This document shows positions 26,248 to 35,243 of a stretch of DNA of 64,000 bases, piece by piece. The position numbers and the translations under genes are program-made. This DNA is from an uncultured Ruminococcus sp. (GTDB taxonomy: Bacteria; Bacillota; Clostridia; Monoglobales; Monoglobaceae). Where the stretch lies: NCBI GenBank assembly GCA_902766745.1, contig CACXES010000046.1:1-64000 (forward strand), read 5' to 3'. The first letter of the stretch is position 1; the number at the start of each line of letters is the position of its first letter. The notes below the pieces were generated by a model that was not told the origin of the DNA, made no database searches, and saw nothing but the letters and a program-made list of their open reading frames with translations.

Positions 26248-26324
26248 ACCGAAGTCATAAACGATTTTCGTGAAAATTTTATGCAGATTGCATCAGCCTC
26301 GGATAAACATGAAGAATTTGGTTA

Positions 26325-26362
26325 AAAATTCGGAGACCGTGCATAAAACGGTCTCCGAAGTG
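26325..26362 (-). terminator. Terminator of the alpha-mannosidase gene
   Basis: Stem TTCGGAGACCG (26329-26339) with CGGTCTCCGAA (26349-26359); on the minus strand it is followed by TTTTT. Confidence 0.93.
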
Positions 26363-26380
26363 TGAATTTTAAATCGATGA

Positions 26381-29300
26381 TTACTCGGCGAGAATACTTA
26401 CTATTTCAAAGGGCTTTATATCAATATATACTCCGCCTTTATCAAGTTTAATTTCTTTAAGCTTGTTTTCGCTTAAATCAATTAGGCTGCAGCGGCTGAC
26501 GTCAAAGCCGAAGTCGAGCCTTACCCTTGTACGCCTGTTGAAGGCTTCGTACATTCTGAAAACAATTCCGTCGCTGTCCTCAGCCCTTTTGACTGTATCA
26601 ACAATTACGTTTTCGGCACTGCATTTTACAAGGGAGTATTCCTCGGGTATACTGCCGCTGTGCTTGTCGGTCTTTACGGCAAGCATGGGTACGTTAAGAT
26701 CGTATGCTGCCGAAATCGTGCCGCCTGTCTTATGATTGCCCTTGTGGGGATACAGCGAATATACAAAGCGATGCTCGCACTTATCCGCATCGGGATTAGG
26801 GTAAGTTGCGGATTTGAGCAGGGTTATACGCATATCGCTGCCTAAAATATCATATCCGTATTTACAGTCGTTCATAAGGCTTACGCCGTAATCATCCTCG
26901 GATACATCGGCAAATTTATGCGCACATACCTCAAACTTAGCTGCGTCCCAGCTTGTGTTGCGGTGGGTCGGCCGTTCTATGGTTCCGAACTGAATGTCAT
27001 AGGTCGCAGCGTCGGCGTGAATATCCACGGGAAACAGTGCCTTCAGCAGTATGTGATCCTGCTTCCAGTCTATGAATGTGTCAAAATCAATGCGCGGAAT
27101 ATCGTCATAAAGACATATCTTTTGCTCAATGACAGATTTGAGGAAACGCCTTTTTATCTTAAGTCCGGCACAGATTCCGTCATCAAAGGGCTCGATACTT
27201 TCTATATCGTTCACCTCCCACATTTTGTCCTTGTAGTATGAGGTGATTTCCCATGCGTCATATACCTTGGGGTAGTCCTCAAATGCCTGGATTACATTCG
27301 CGCGAGTGCCGGATTTGATTACCTCACGCTTGTTTTGCTTGTCATAGATGCTTGTTATATCCGCACCCTTGAACCTGATTCTGAAGAAGCGGTTTTCTAT
27401 GGAATTGCTGCGGATCTTAACGGAATTTGTGTCGCTGTAAGCTTTAATCACCTTAAAGCCCTTTGGCGGAATATTTTCAACGTATATTCTCTTTCCGTCA
27501 AGCTCGGCTATGCCGCTGTTTTCGTGGGAAAGAGGATTGTATACCAAAATTCCGCCGTCGGTGTTTATGTTGTCTGCGATATGCCGAAGCGCTGCGTTGA
27601 TAATCTCGTTCCCGTCCTTTTCGAGCTTCTTGTACTGCTTTTCGCTATCCCGGTACACCTCTTTAATTGAAGAACCGGGAATTATATCGTGGAACTGGTT
27701 TAAAAGAATGGTTTCCCAACCGCTGTTTAGCTTATCCTGCGGATATGCGGCTCCGCTGAGCTGCGAAGCCATGACGGATATAAGCTCTGCGGACTGGTAC
27801 ATAAATTCGCTTTTGCGGTTATAACGCTTGTTTTTCGCCATGCTCGTGTATGTTCCTCTGTGCAATTCAAGATACAGCTCTCCTACCCATTTTGGGAGAT
27901 TTTTGTTATTTTTAACCCTTTTTTCGAGCTTGTTAAGGAACGCCCCTGCCGTATCAAATCTAACGCTCGGGCAGCCGGGGATGCCCTTTTCAAGGCGTCT
28001 GCCGTTTTCAATCATCTCGGCGGTGGGGCCGCCTCCGCCGTCACCGTAGCCGTATGTCACAAGAACCTCGTCGTTTAAATCCTTGTTTTGATACCTGTCC
28101 CATGCCCCTGACATCTGTGTTGGGTTGAGCATTGCGTTGTAGAAGGTGTAATTTTCCGGTTCGCGGTCTTTCACCTTATCCTGAGCCGTTAGAAAATACG
28201 ACAAAATTTCCGTTCCGTCTATGCCCTGCCACATAAAGGTGTCATTTGGCATTTTGTTGGTTTCGTTCCACGATATTTTTGAGGTAAGAAAGTGCGTCAC
28301 GCCGCTTTTAATCAATATCTGAGGCAGTGCTGCGGAATAGCCGAACACATCGGGGAGCCACAAAACCTTACAGTCAACGTCAAATTCCTTTTTGAAAAAT
28401 CGTTTGCCGAACAGAAGCTGGCGCACCAGGCTTTCTCCGCTTGTGAGATTGCAGTCTGCCTCGACCCACATGGCGCCTTCAACCTCCCAGCGTCCTTGTC
28501 TGACCATCTCCCGTACCTCTTCATAAAGCTCGGGGCTCTGCTCCTTCAGATACTTATAAAGCTGTGCCTGAGATGACATAAATTTATACTCGGGATACTG
28601 CTTCATAAGGTTTAGGACGGTTGAAAACGAACGCAGGACCTTTTCCTTTGTCTGTGAAAGAGTCCAAAGCCATGCCACGTCTATGTGAGTGTGACCTATG
28701 CATACGGCTTCGGCGGGATATTGTTTTTTATCACAATATTTTTTGTAGAAATCCGTTTCAATATATTTTAGTGCGGAATTTACGGAGCTTCGGTAAAGCT
28801 CGGTTCCTCGTTCCCTGAAGTCTATCAGATTTGCCGTGTTTTCAAGGTGGGTCATTATGTCTGTGTATTCCTTGCTGTTTTCTTCGAGGAGAGCGCAAAC
28901 GTCAAAGGGAACCTTTATGTCATAATACAGTTTTTTTGTGTCGTCATCATACCGGACAAGGTAAGGCTTAAAATCCAAATACTCGTCTATCATTCCCGAA
29001 TATGCGTAGAGATAAATCTCGTATTCGCCCTTTTCCTTTAACAAAACCTCTGTGTGGTTCACGTCAAGCCCCTGAACCAGCTTGCCGTTCAGATAAACGA
29101 TAAACTGAGGATTTGTGGCATCCCAGCCGCCTTCACGTCCCGTGGCGACCGAAAGATACATATTTTCATATTCCGTTTTGATTTTAGTATAAAACCAACA
29201 GTGTGAATCCGCAACTCCGCCCCAGCGTTCGTTTTCGCCGAACAGATGCCAATCTTCATCCGCAGGGGGAAGGGTGTTGTCCTGCTTGTAACCGCATTCC

Positions 29301-29398
29301 TTCATCATAAATTCGGTCAGAGGCGTTTTGGTGATTAGCATTCGCTCCTCGAGCTGAAGCAGAGTTTGTTTTATTTTTTCGTAAATAAATCCGTTCAT
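26381..29398 (-). CDS. Alpha-mannosidase, glycoside hydrolase family 38
   Basis: 1005-residue retaining alpha-mannosidase, expected to act in the cytoplasm because no signal peptide is seen. Zinc ligands H and D in GHTHIDVAWLWTLSQTKEK (about residues 234-252) and the nucleophile Asp in WLPDVFGYSAALPQ (about 348-361) are intact. The N-terminal segment before the catalytic domain and the C-terminal beta-sandwich domains match large bacterial GH38 enzymes. GGAGG precedes ATG 29398. It has its own promoter and lies directly downstream of an AraC regulator on the same strand, its likely controller. It probably removes mannose from imported N-glycan or plant mannan fragments. Confidence 0.95.
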   Translation of the reverse strand: MNGFIYEKIKQTLLQLEERMLITKTPLTEFMMKECGYKQDNTLPPADEDWHLFGENERWGGVADSHCWFYTKIKTEYENMYLSVATGREGGWDATNPQFIVYLNGKLVQGLDVNHTEVLLKEKGEYEIYLYAYSGMIDEYLDFKPYLVRYDDDTKKLYYDIKVPFDVCALLEENSKEYTDIMTHLENTANLIDFRERGTELYRSSVNSALKYIETDFYKKYCDKKQYPAEAVCIGHTHIDVAWLWTLSQTKEKVLRSFSTVLNLMKQYPEYKFMSSQAQLYKYLKEQSPELYEEVREMVRQGRWEVEGAMWVEADCNLTSGESLVRQLLFGKRFFKKEFDVDCKVLWLPDVFGYSAALPQILIKSGVTHFLTSKISWNETNKMPNDTFMWQGIDGTEILSYFLTAQDKVKDREPENYTFYNAMLNPTQMSGAWDRYQNKDLNDEVLVTYGYGDGGGGPTAEMIENGRRLEKGIPGCPSVRFDTAGAFLNKLEKRVKNNKNLPKWVGELYLELHRGTYTSMAKNKRYNRKSEFMYQSAELISVMASQLSGAAYPQDKLNSGWETILLNQFHDIIPGSSIKEVYRDSEKQYKKLEKDGNEIINAALRHIADNINTDGGILVYNPLSHENSGIAELDGKRIYVENIPPKGFKVIKAYSDTNSVKIRSNSIENRFFRIRFKGADITSIYDKQNKREVIKSGTRANVIQAFEDYPKVYDAWEITSYYKDKMWEVNDIESIEPFDDGICAGLKIKRRFLKSVIEQKICLYDDIPRIDFDTFIDWKQDHILLKALFPVDIHADAATYDIQFGTIERPTHRNTSWDAAKFEVCAHKFADVSEDDYGVSLMNDCKYGYDILGSDMRITLLKSATYPNPDADKCEHRFVYSLYPHKGNHKTGGTISAAYDLNVPMLAVKTDKHSGSIPEEYSLVKCSAENVIVDTVKRAEDSDGIVFRMYEAFNRRTRVRLDFGFDVSRCSLIDLSENKLKEIKLDKGGVYIDIKPFEIVSILAE

Positions 29399-29436
29399 AA
29401 GGTGAACCTCCCATACACATTGAAATCAATATACTA

Positions 29437-29465
29437 ATTCTAATATTTTCAGGGAGGATATGCAA
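29437..29465 (-). promoter_or_regulatory. Promoter of the alpha-mannosidase gene
   Basis: Minus strand: TTGCAT (29465-29460), 17-bp spacer, TAGAAT (29442-29437), inside the 80-bp gap after the AraC gene. Confidence 0.75.
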
Positions 29466-29478
29466 TATATTTATAAGA

Positions 29479-30396
29479 CTATTTTTTATAATTTTCGGAC
29501 ATGTACAGCTTGTCAAGCATATTTTTTCTGAATATAAGCGGTGTGTAGCCCTCTCTTTTATGAAAAAATGAGACAAAGTACTGTACGCTTGAAAAACCGA
29601 GGAGCTCGGCAACGGCACTTACGGATAAGTCGGAATACTTAAGATATTCCTTTGCCTTTTCATGCTTTAGGGAGAGAATATATTCCTTAGTGCTTTTGTC
29701 GGTATAATACTTTATGATTCGTCCTACTTGTTTTTCACTTAAAAACATGATTTTGGCAATATCGCCGATCTTGACATTTGCCGAAAGATTGTCGATGATA
29801 TACCTTTCGATTTTTTTGAATCTAAAGTTGTTAAAATTACTTTTTTCCGCTGCGTGACGGATTGATTCAACATCGGGAGCCGCTGCCGCCGCTGCGGAAT
29901 TTATAATCAGAAAAACAAGATGCTTTATATTGGAGTAATAGCCGAGCCGAAGCTCGGCTGCTTCTTTAAACGCCATTTCGAACAACTCCTCGATATCTGT
30001 ACTGTTATCTGCTATTGTAAACGGCATATTTTTGTATACAGAGTAAACAGCCTGACCCTCCGTGTCGGGATTATCGTTTTGCTTTATATCGAAGTTTAAG
30101 CAGTATTCCAGATAGTCTTTTTTTCCGCAGGAATGCTGTTCGTGAAAGACTGACGGCGGTGTTATGTACATTTGACCTTTATGCACCGTGTACTCACCGT
30201 CATCGAGAATAACTCTGCAGGCACCGTCCTTGACAACGTGAAATTCAAATGACGAATGCCTGTGCCGTGAAATTATGATACCGGGTTTCATGGACATTGC
30301 TCTGAACCAAAAAACATTTATATTTATCCCATCAAAGATAATGTTGAAATCATATTCGGCAAGCTTCTGAGAAGCGCGAATGAGCATGGAATCCAC
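29479..30396 (-). CDS. AraC family transcriptional regulator with cupin sensor
   Basis: 305 residues: N-terminal cupin-like ligand domain (HRHSSFEFHVVKDG, about 45-58; VHKGQMYITPP) and C-terminal double helix-turn-helix (about 205-300; IAKIMFLSEKQVGRIIKYY and SVSAVAELLGFSSVQYFVSFFHKREGYTP are positions about 222-240 and 268-296). Start is GTG 30396, nine bases after AGGAGG; ATG 30387 is the alternative. Likely activates the GH38 gene downstream. Divergent from a second AraC gene. Confidence 0.9.
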   Translation of the reverse strand: MDSMLIRASQKLAEYDFNIIFDGININVFWFRAMSMKPGIIISRHRHSSFEFHVVKDGACRVILDDGEYTVHKGQMYITPPSVFHEQHSCGKKDYLEYCLNFDIKQNDNPDTEGQAVYSVYKNMPFTIADNSTDIEELFEMAFKEAAELRLGYYSNIKHLVFLIINSAAAAAAPDVESIRHAAEKSNFNNFRFKKIERYIIDNLSANVKIGDIAKIMFLSEKQVGRIIKYYTDKSTKEYILSLKHEKAKEYLKYSDLSVSAVAELLGFSSVQYFVSFFHKREGYTPLIFRKNMLDKLYMSENYKK

Positions 30397-30454
30397 AGTA
30401 TAACACCTCCTTATATTGCGCAGCTTCCGCGCAGAATAGTTTCCGATATCTTAA

Positions 30455-30482
30455 ATTATAATTAATTTTAGTGTTTTGTCAA
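30455..30482 (-). promoter_or_regulatory. Promoter of the first AraC gene
   Basis: Minus strand: TTGACA (30482-30477), 16-bp spacer, TATAAT (30460-30455). Confidence 0.82.
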
Positions 30483-30530
30483 CAAATTTTTGTTTTAACG
30501 CAGATGACGAAAGTCCGCAGTATAAATTTG

Positions 30531-30559
30531 TTGATTTTTAAAATAAATTGATATATAAT
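30531..30559 (+). promoter_or_regulatory. Promoter of the second AraC gene
   Basis: TTGATT at 30531-30536, 17-bp spacer, TATAAT at 30554-30559. Its -35 lies 48 bp from the divergent promoter's -35, so the two could share an operator. Confidence 0.75.
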
Positions 30560-30574
30560 AATAGCGGTGATTGT

Positions 30575-31426
30575 ATGAATGTATTTTTTTCAAATTGCAG
30601 GGAGGCCATAGACAGTGCCAACGGCGACGTTGGCTTCGGCTGCTTTTATTCCGAAAAGAAGGATGAAAACAGAGATATTCACTTGCACGAATGCTGCGAA
30701 GTATTGTTTTGCCTGTCCGGCGGAAAAAATTTTTTCATAGATGAAAGAATTTATGATGTTGAGCCGGGTGATGTGTTTGTTATTAACCCTCTTGAAGCGC
30801 ATAAAATTACCTCCGGTGAGGGGGAAATCTTCAAGCGCTATGTTTTGCAGGTGCATCCGTCGTTTTTGTATGATAATTCAACGGCGGAGAGCAATCTTGC
30901 GTACTGCTTCGACCTGCGCAGCAAGAATGTTTCAAATCGTCTGCCGCTGACCGGTGAGGAGAGAGAAAAGCTCGCCCATGTTTTCGGAAAGCTGAACGCC
31001 TGTGTCGGTTTTGGCGATGATATATTAAAGCGTGATGCGGTGCACGAGATATTGGTTAATGTAAACCGGTATTTTATGGAAAAGAACAAAGGCTACACAT
31101 ATCATTCCAGCTTTAAAAATCATACGCTTGCAGCTGTGCTTAAGTATATAAATACGCACTATTCAGAGCCTATTTCAATAGATACCGTTGCGGAGAACTG
31201 CTTTATTTCCGTCAGCACGCTCGGTGACCTTTTTAAGCGGTACATGGGAACGACCGCGGCGAAGTACATCAAGTCCAAACGCATGACCGAGGCAAAGCGG
31301 CTTTTGCAGAACGGCGAGAGCGTTGCCTCCGCTGCGGAGAAGTGCGGGTATACGGACTATACATCGTTTATACGTGCGTTTAAGCGTATTACCGGTGTGC
31401 CTCCCGGGCATTTCCGAAAAATGTGA
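30575..31426 (+). CDS. AraC family transcriptional regulator
   Basis: 283 residues. Cupin domain with HLHECCEVLFCLSGGKNFFI (about 33-52) and VEPGDVFVINPLEAHKI; C-terminal AraC helix-turn-helix pair with AENCFISVSTLGDLFKRYMG (about 208-227) and AAEKCGYTDYTSFIRAFKR (about 254-272). ATG 30575 follows GCGGTGA. Inducer unknown, but the setting between GH38 and uxuA suggests a glycoside or uronate. Confidence 0.9.
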   Translation: MNVFFSNCREAIDSANGDVGFGCFYSEKKDENRDIHLHECCEVLFCLSGGKNFFIDERIYDVEPGDVFVINPLEAHKITSGEGEIFKRYVLQVHPSFLYDNSTAESNLAYCFDLRSKNVSNRLPLTGEEREKLAHVFGKLNACVGFGDDILKRDAVHEILVNVNRYFMEKNKGYTYHSSFKNHTLAAVLKYINTHYSEPISIDTVAENCFISVSTLGDLFKRYMGTTAAKYIKSKRMTEAKRLLQNGESVASAAEKCGYTDYTSFIRAFKRITGVPPGHFRKM

Positions 31427-31509
31427 TTGTTGGAATTTTATACATAAAGCGGCGGATATTGTACCGTAATTCGGACGTGAACGAAGTCGATTATATTACA
31501 AACAGATAT

Positions 31510-32307
31510 TCATATATCACTTGTTGATTTGTGCTTTATGAAGTCGTTTTTGGGAGCGGCGGCAAACTTTGCCTTATACGCTCTGAAAAACGATGTGTAA
31601 TCATTGAACCCGCACTCGGAAAAGACCTTTGCCGGCGGTTCTCCGCCCTGCAGAAGCTCCTTTGCCATAAGCAGGCGCTTGGCGGTTATGTATTCCCATA
31701 CGGTTGAGCCGGTCATGCGCTTGAATTTGCGATTCAGCTGTGATTTGCTTATGTAAAATCGTGCGCAGATGCTGTCGAGGCTGAGTGCATCGGTCAGGTG
31801 GGTATTTAAGTATGCAATTATATTCGAAAAGTCGTCCTTTTCCGTTTGTATGTTCAAAATATCAAAGCAACATTCATACATTTCGTTTATCAGGACTGAA
31901 AGATACAGTCCTTTTTTCTCGTTATTTTCGTAGGACAGCATTTTATCGATATAATAGTGCCAGTGCCGATCATTGAACATCGAATACGGAAATCTGTTGC
32001 CGCTGCCCAGCGGAAGCCCGTCAAAAAACGAAATAACCTTTTGCACTTCGGAGTCCGTCAAAGCGGCGGCGTCAAAGCTTATAACAATTCTTTCGTACGG
32101 AGCGGGAGAATTAATAAGCAGGCTGTGAGCCTCTGCCTTTTTTATAAATAAAATATCTCCGGGTCTTAATTTATATATATTTCCCTCTACAAAATACTTT
32201 GCATCACCCGATAAAAAACAGTAAATTTCATAAAAATCGTGGGCGTGCATATGAAATTCATCCAAATTCGGTTTTTTTGTAATTTGTTTTTTGCAATCAA
32301 GAAACAT
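31510..32307 (-). CDS. AraC family transcriptional regulator, divergent from uxuA
   Basis: 265 residues from ATG 32307: cupin domain with HMHAHDFYEIYCFLSGDAKY (about 16-35) and KLRPGDILFIKKAEAHSL, AraC DNA-binding domain with ARFYISKSQLNRKFKRMTG (about 186-204) and FSECGFNDYTSFFRAYKAKF (about 231-250). GGAAGGTGGTG lies upstream; ATG 32331 or the in-frame ATG farther upstream are less likely. Its promoter is back to back with that of the uxuA operon, so it most likely controls that operon and itself. Confidence 0.9.
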   Translation of the reverse strand: MFLDCKKQITKKPNLDEFHMHAHDFYEIYCFLSGDAKYFVEGNIYKLRPGDILFIKKAEAHSLLINSPAPYERIVISFDAAALTDSEVQKVISFFDGLPLGSGNRFPYSMFNDRHWHYYIDKMLSYENNEKKGLYLSVLINEMYECCFDILNIQTEKDDFSNIIAYLNTHLTDALSLDSICARFYISKSQLNRKFKRMTGSTVWEYITAKRLLMAKELLQGGEPPAKVFSECGFNDYTSFFRAYKAKFAAAPKNDFIKHKSTSDI

Positions 32308-32338
32308 ATGCTCCGTTTCACCACCTTCCATCGATTGA

Positions 32339-32367
32339 ATTATAACACAGCTTGCGCATATATGCAA
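32339..32367 (-). promoter_or_regulatory. Promoter of the uxuA-divergent AraC gene
   Basis: Minus strand: TTGCAT (32367-32362), 17-bp spacer, TATAAT (32344-32339). Confidence 0.82.
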
Positions 32368-32390
32368 TGTTTTTTTGGTTTTATTTGCAA

Positions 32391-32419
32391 TTGATTTATA
32401 ATATAATTCAAAGTATAAT
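32391..32419 (+). promoter_or_regulatory. Promoter of the uxuA operon
   Basis: TTGATT at 32391-32396, 17-bp spacer, TATAAT at 32414-32419. Only 23 bp separate its -35 from that of the divergent AraC gene, leaving room for one shared operator. Confidence 0.8.
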
Positions 32420-32486
32420 GTTTGTGAACAGATACGGAGCGGCTCTGTTTGTTTAAAACAAAAATAGAAGATGGGTGAATTTGGAT

Positions 32487-33536
32487 ATGAAGATGTCGTT
32501 CAGATGGTATGGGGCGGATGATCCGATACCTCTTCAATATATAAGGCAGATACCGAATATGAGGTCGGTGGTCAGTGCGGTATACGATGTCAGACCCGGA
32601 GAGGTCTGGCCGAGAGAGAGTCTTGCCGAAATCAAGCGGCAGGCGGAGGATAACGGCTTGATATTTGATATTGTTGAGTCGGTTCCGGTACATGAGAATA
32701 TAAAATTGGGCGCAGAGGATGCCGAGGCACTTACAGACGTATATTGCGAGAATATAAGAAGGTGTGCGGAATACGGCGTGAAGTGCATTACATATAACTT
32801 TATGCCGGTGTTTGACTGGACGAGGACACAGCTCGACAAGGCGGCGGATGACGGATCGACCTCGCTGGTGATGTACAAGGAGCAGATTGAGAATCTCGAC
32901 CCTTTGACGGAGGATATTCATCTTCCGGGCTGGGATTCAAGCTATACCCGGGACGAGGTGAGAAGCCTGATTGAGGCGTATTCCGAGCTTGGCGAGGATG
33001 GGCTTTGGACAAACCTTGAGCGGTTTTTAAAAAGAATTATTCCCGTTGCGGAGGAGTGCGGAGTGCGGATGGCGATTCACCCGGACGATCCGCCGTATTC
33101 GATATTCAAAATACCGAGGATAATTACAAACGAAGAAAATATCGACAGACTTCTCGGAATAGTTGACAGTCCTGCCAACAGCCTTTGTCTGTGTACGGGG
33201 TCGCTCGGAAGTGCTGCGTTTAACGATGTGCACAAGCTTGTCAGAAAGTACAGTGCCATGGACAGAATCGCCTTTATGCATATTCGGCAGGTGAAGCTTT
33301 TGGAGGACGGAAGCTTTGAGGAGAGAGGGCATCTGTCGAAGAACGGAAGTCTTGATATGTACAAGATAGTAAAAGCGCTTGCGGATACCGGTTTTGACGG
33401 TTATGTTCGTCCCGACCACGGGAGAATGATTTGGGGAGAGAGCGGTAAGCCGGGCTACGGCCTGTATGACAGGGCCTTGGGAGCGGCGTATATAAACGGG
33501 CTTTTTGAAGCCTGTGAAAAGGCAAAGGAGGAATAG
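32487..33536 (+). CDS. uxuA: D-mannonate dehydratase
   Basis: 349-residue TIM-barrel enzyme that dehydrates D-mannonate to 2-keto-3-deoxygluconate in glucuronate breakdown. Family motifs: SFRWYGADDPIPLQYIRQIP at the start, the metal-binding MAIHPDDPPYS (about 191-201), LCLCTGSLG (about 232-240) and FMHIRQVK (about 267-274). ATG 32487 after GGGTGA is preferred to GTG 32475. First gene of a six-gene operon. Downstream steps (2-keto-3-deoxygluconate kinase and aldolase) are not in the window. Confidence 0.95.
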   Translation: MKMSFRWYGADDPIPLQYIRQIPNMRSVVSAVYDVRPGEVWPRESLAEIKRQAEDNGLIFDIVESVPVHENIKLGAEDAEALTDVYCENIRRCAEYGVKCITYNFMPVFDWTRTQLDKAADDGSTSLVMYKEQIENLDPLTEDIHLPGWDSSYTRDEVRSLIEAYSELGEDGLWTNLERFLKRIIPVAEECGVRMAIHPDDPPYSIFKIPRIITNEENIDRLLGIVDSPANSLCLCTGSLGSAAFNDVHKLVRKYSAMDRIAFMHIRQVKLLEDGSFEERGHLSKNGSLDMYKIVKALADTGFDGYVRPDHGRMIWGESGKPGYGLYDRALGAAYINGLFEACEKAKEE

Positions 33537-33538
33537 AG

Positions 33539-34390
33539 ATGCAGGAAAATGTACTTAACACGGATTTGAACGGAAAGGTTGCGGTTGTCACCGGTGCGGG
33601 CGGCGTACTTTGCTCTGCCTTTGCGAAAACGCTGGCAAGGGCAGGGGCGAAGGTTGCGTTGCTTGACTTAAACTTTGAAGCGGCACAGAAATATGCGGAG
33701 GAGATAATCGCCGAGGGCGGAGCTGCCAAGGCGTATAAATGCAATGTCCTTGATAAGGATATTTGTCAGAAGGTCGCAGAGGACGTGGAAACGGATTTCG
33801 GAAAATGCGATATTCTTGTGAACGGAGCGGGCGGAAACAATCCGAGAGCCACAACAGACAAGGAATATTTTGAAATAGGGGATATAGATGCGGAAACTAA
33901 AAGCTTTTTTGATTTGGATTCCGACGGAGTGGGGTTCGTGTTTAACCTCAACTTCCTCGGGGTGCTCATACCTACGCAGGTTTTTGCCAAGCAGATGGTA
34001 GGCAGGGCCGGCTGTAATATACTCAATATTTCAAGTATGAACGCATTTACGCCGCTTACCAAGATCCCGGCGTATTCGGGGGCGAAGGCGGCGGTTTCCA
34101 ACTTTACGCAGTGGCTTGCGGTTCACTTCAGCAAGGCAGACATACGAGTGAACGCAATCGCACCGGGCTTCTTTTCCACAAAGCAAAATGCAAGCTTGTT
34201 GTTTAACGAGGACGGTTCGCCCACTGCAAGAACAGGCAAGATCCTGGCGGCAACGCCCATGGGCAGGTTCGGAGAGGCGAAGGAGCTTGAGGGAAGTCTT
34301 TTGTTTCTGCTGAACAATGAAGCTGCGGGATTTATAACAGGTGTGGTTTTGCCGGTTGACGGCGGATTTTCGGCATATTCGGGGGTGTGA
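33539..34390 (+). CDS. uxuB: SDR oxidoreductase, probable D-mannonate oxidoreductase (UxuB-type)
   Basis: 283 residues. In Firmicutes the fructuronate/mannonate interconversion is often done by a short-chain dehydrogenase encoded next to uxuA, which is the likely role here. Catalytic YSGAK (about 180-184) and the N-terminal cofactor loop VTGAGGVLCSAFAK (about 18-31) are visible. The third glycine of the usual TGxxxGxG pattern is replaced by cysteine, a one-base change from GGC. C-terminus VVLPVDGGFSAYSGV is typical. Two bases after uxuA with AGGAGG. Confidence 0.85.
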   Translation: MQENVLNTDLNGKVAVVTGAGGVLCSAFAKTLARAGAKVALLDLNFEAAQKYAEEIIAEGGAAKAYKCNVLDKDICQKVAEDVETDFGKCDILVNGAGGNNPRATTDKEYFEIGDIDAETKSFFDLDSDGVGFVFNLNFLGVLIPTQVFAKQMVGRAGCNILNISSMNAFTPLTKIPAYSGAKAAVSNFTQWLAVHFSKADIRVNAIAPGFFSTKQNASLLFNEDGSPTARTGKILAATPMGRFGEAKELEGSLLFLLNNEAAGFITGVVLPVDGGFSAYSGV

Positions 34391-34393
34391 TAT

Positions 34394-35242
34394 ATGAAAA
34401 ATTTAAAAATCTATGCTTTTGCCGATGAGGCAAGTGCAAATGTTGACCGACAGATTGAGGCAATGCAAAGAAATGGCTTGAACGGTCTTGAAATACGAAA
34501 CGTTGACGGTACAAACGTGTCGGATATTTCCTTGGGAAAGGCGGCAGAGGTCAGAGAAAAGCTTGATGCGAACGGCCTTTCGGTATGGTCTGTCGGCTCG
34601 CCTATAGGGAAAACCGATATAGACGGAGATTTTGATGCTGATATCGAGAAGTTTAAGCATACTCTTGAAATTGCTCATGCATTAAATTCAGAAAATATTC
34701 GCATATTTTCCTTTTATATTCCGCACGGGAAGGATGCAGCGGAATACAAGAACAAGGTTATCGACAGGCTCGGACGATTCTCGGAAATTGCGGTTGGCTC
34801 GGGGGTGACGCTTTGCCACGAAAATGAAAAGGGAATTTACGGCGATACTGCGGAAAGGTGTCTTGACATACTGGAAGCACTACCGGAAATAAAGGGAATA
34901 TTCGACCCGGCGAACTTTGTGCAGTGCGGCGTGGACACACTCAAAGCGTGGGATATGCTTGGAAAGTATATAAAGTATATGCACATTAAAGACGCCATGG
35001 CTGACGGAAGTGTGGTTCCGGCAGGCTTCGGCGACGGAAACGTCAGAGAGATAGTGCGTATGTACGTTGAGAACGGCGGCACGGCATTTACGTTGGAGCC
35101 GCACCTGGCAGTGTTTGACGGGCTGTCGGGGCTTGAGCGGGAAGGCGAGGAAAGCAAGGTAAAGAATTTTGTATACAAATCCAACGATGAGGCGTTTGAT
35201 GCGGCGTGTTCGGCGTTGAGAAAAATCATGGAGGAGAATTAA
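34394..35242 (+). CDS. Sugar phosphate isomerase/epimerase (AP-endonuclease-2 TIM barrel) 1
   Basis: 282 residues. Metal ligands of the xylose isomerase-like barrel can be traced: Glu in LCHENEKGIYG (about 142-152), Asp in GIFDPANFVQ (about 172-181), His in KYMHIKDAM (about 198-206), Glu in FTLEPHLAVF (about 236-245). Relatives are 3-epimerases, isomerases or 3-keto-glycoside lyases; which one cannot be told. Starts 4 bases after the SDR gene. Confidence 0.88.
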   Translation: MKNLKIYAFADEASANVDRQIEAMQRNGLNGLEIRNVDGTNVSDISLGKAAEVREKLDANGLSVWSVGSPIGKTDIDGDFDADIEKFKHTLEIAHALNSENIRIFSFYIPHGKDAAEYKNKVIDRLGRFSEIAVGSGVTLCHENEKGIYGDTAERCLDILEALPEIKGIFDPANFVQCGVDTLKAWDMLGKYIKYMHIKDAMADGSVVPAGFGDGNVREIVRMYVENGGTAFTLEPHLAVFDGLSGLEREGEESKVKNFVYKSNDEAFDAACSALRKIMEEN

Positions 35243-35243
35243 A

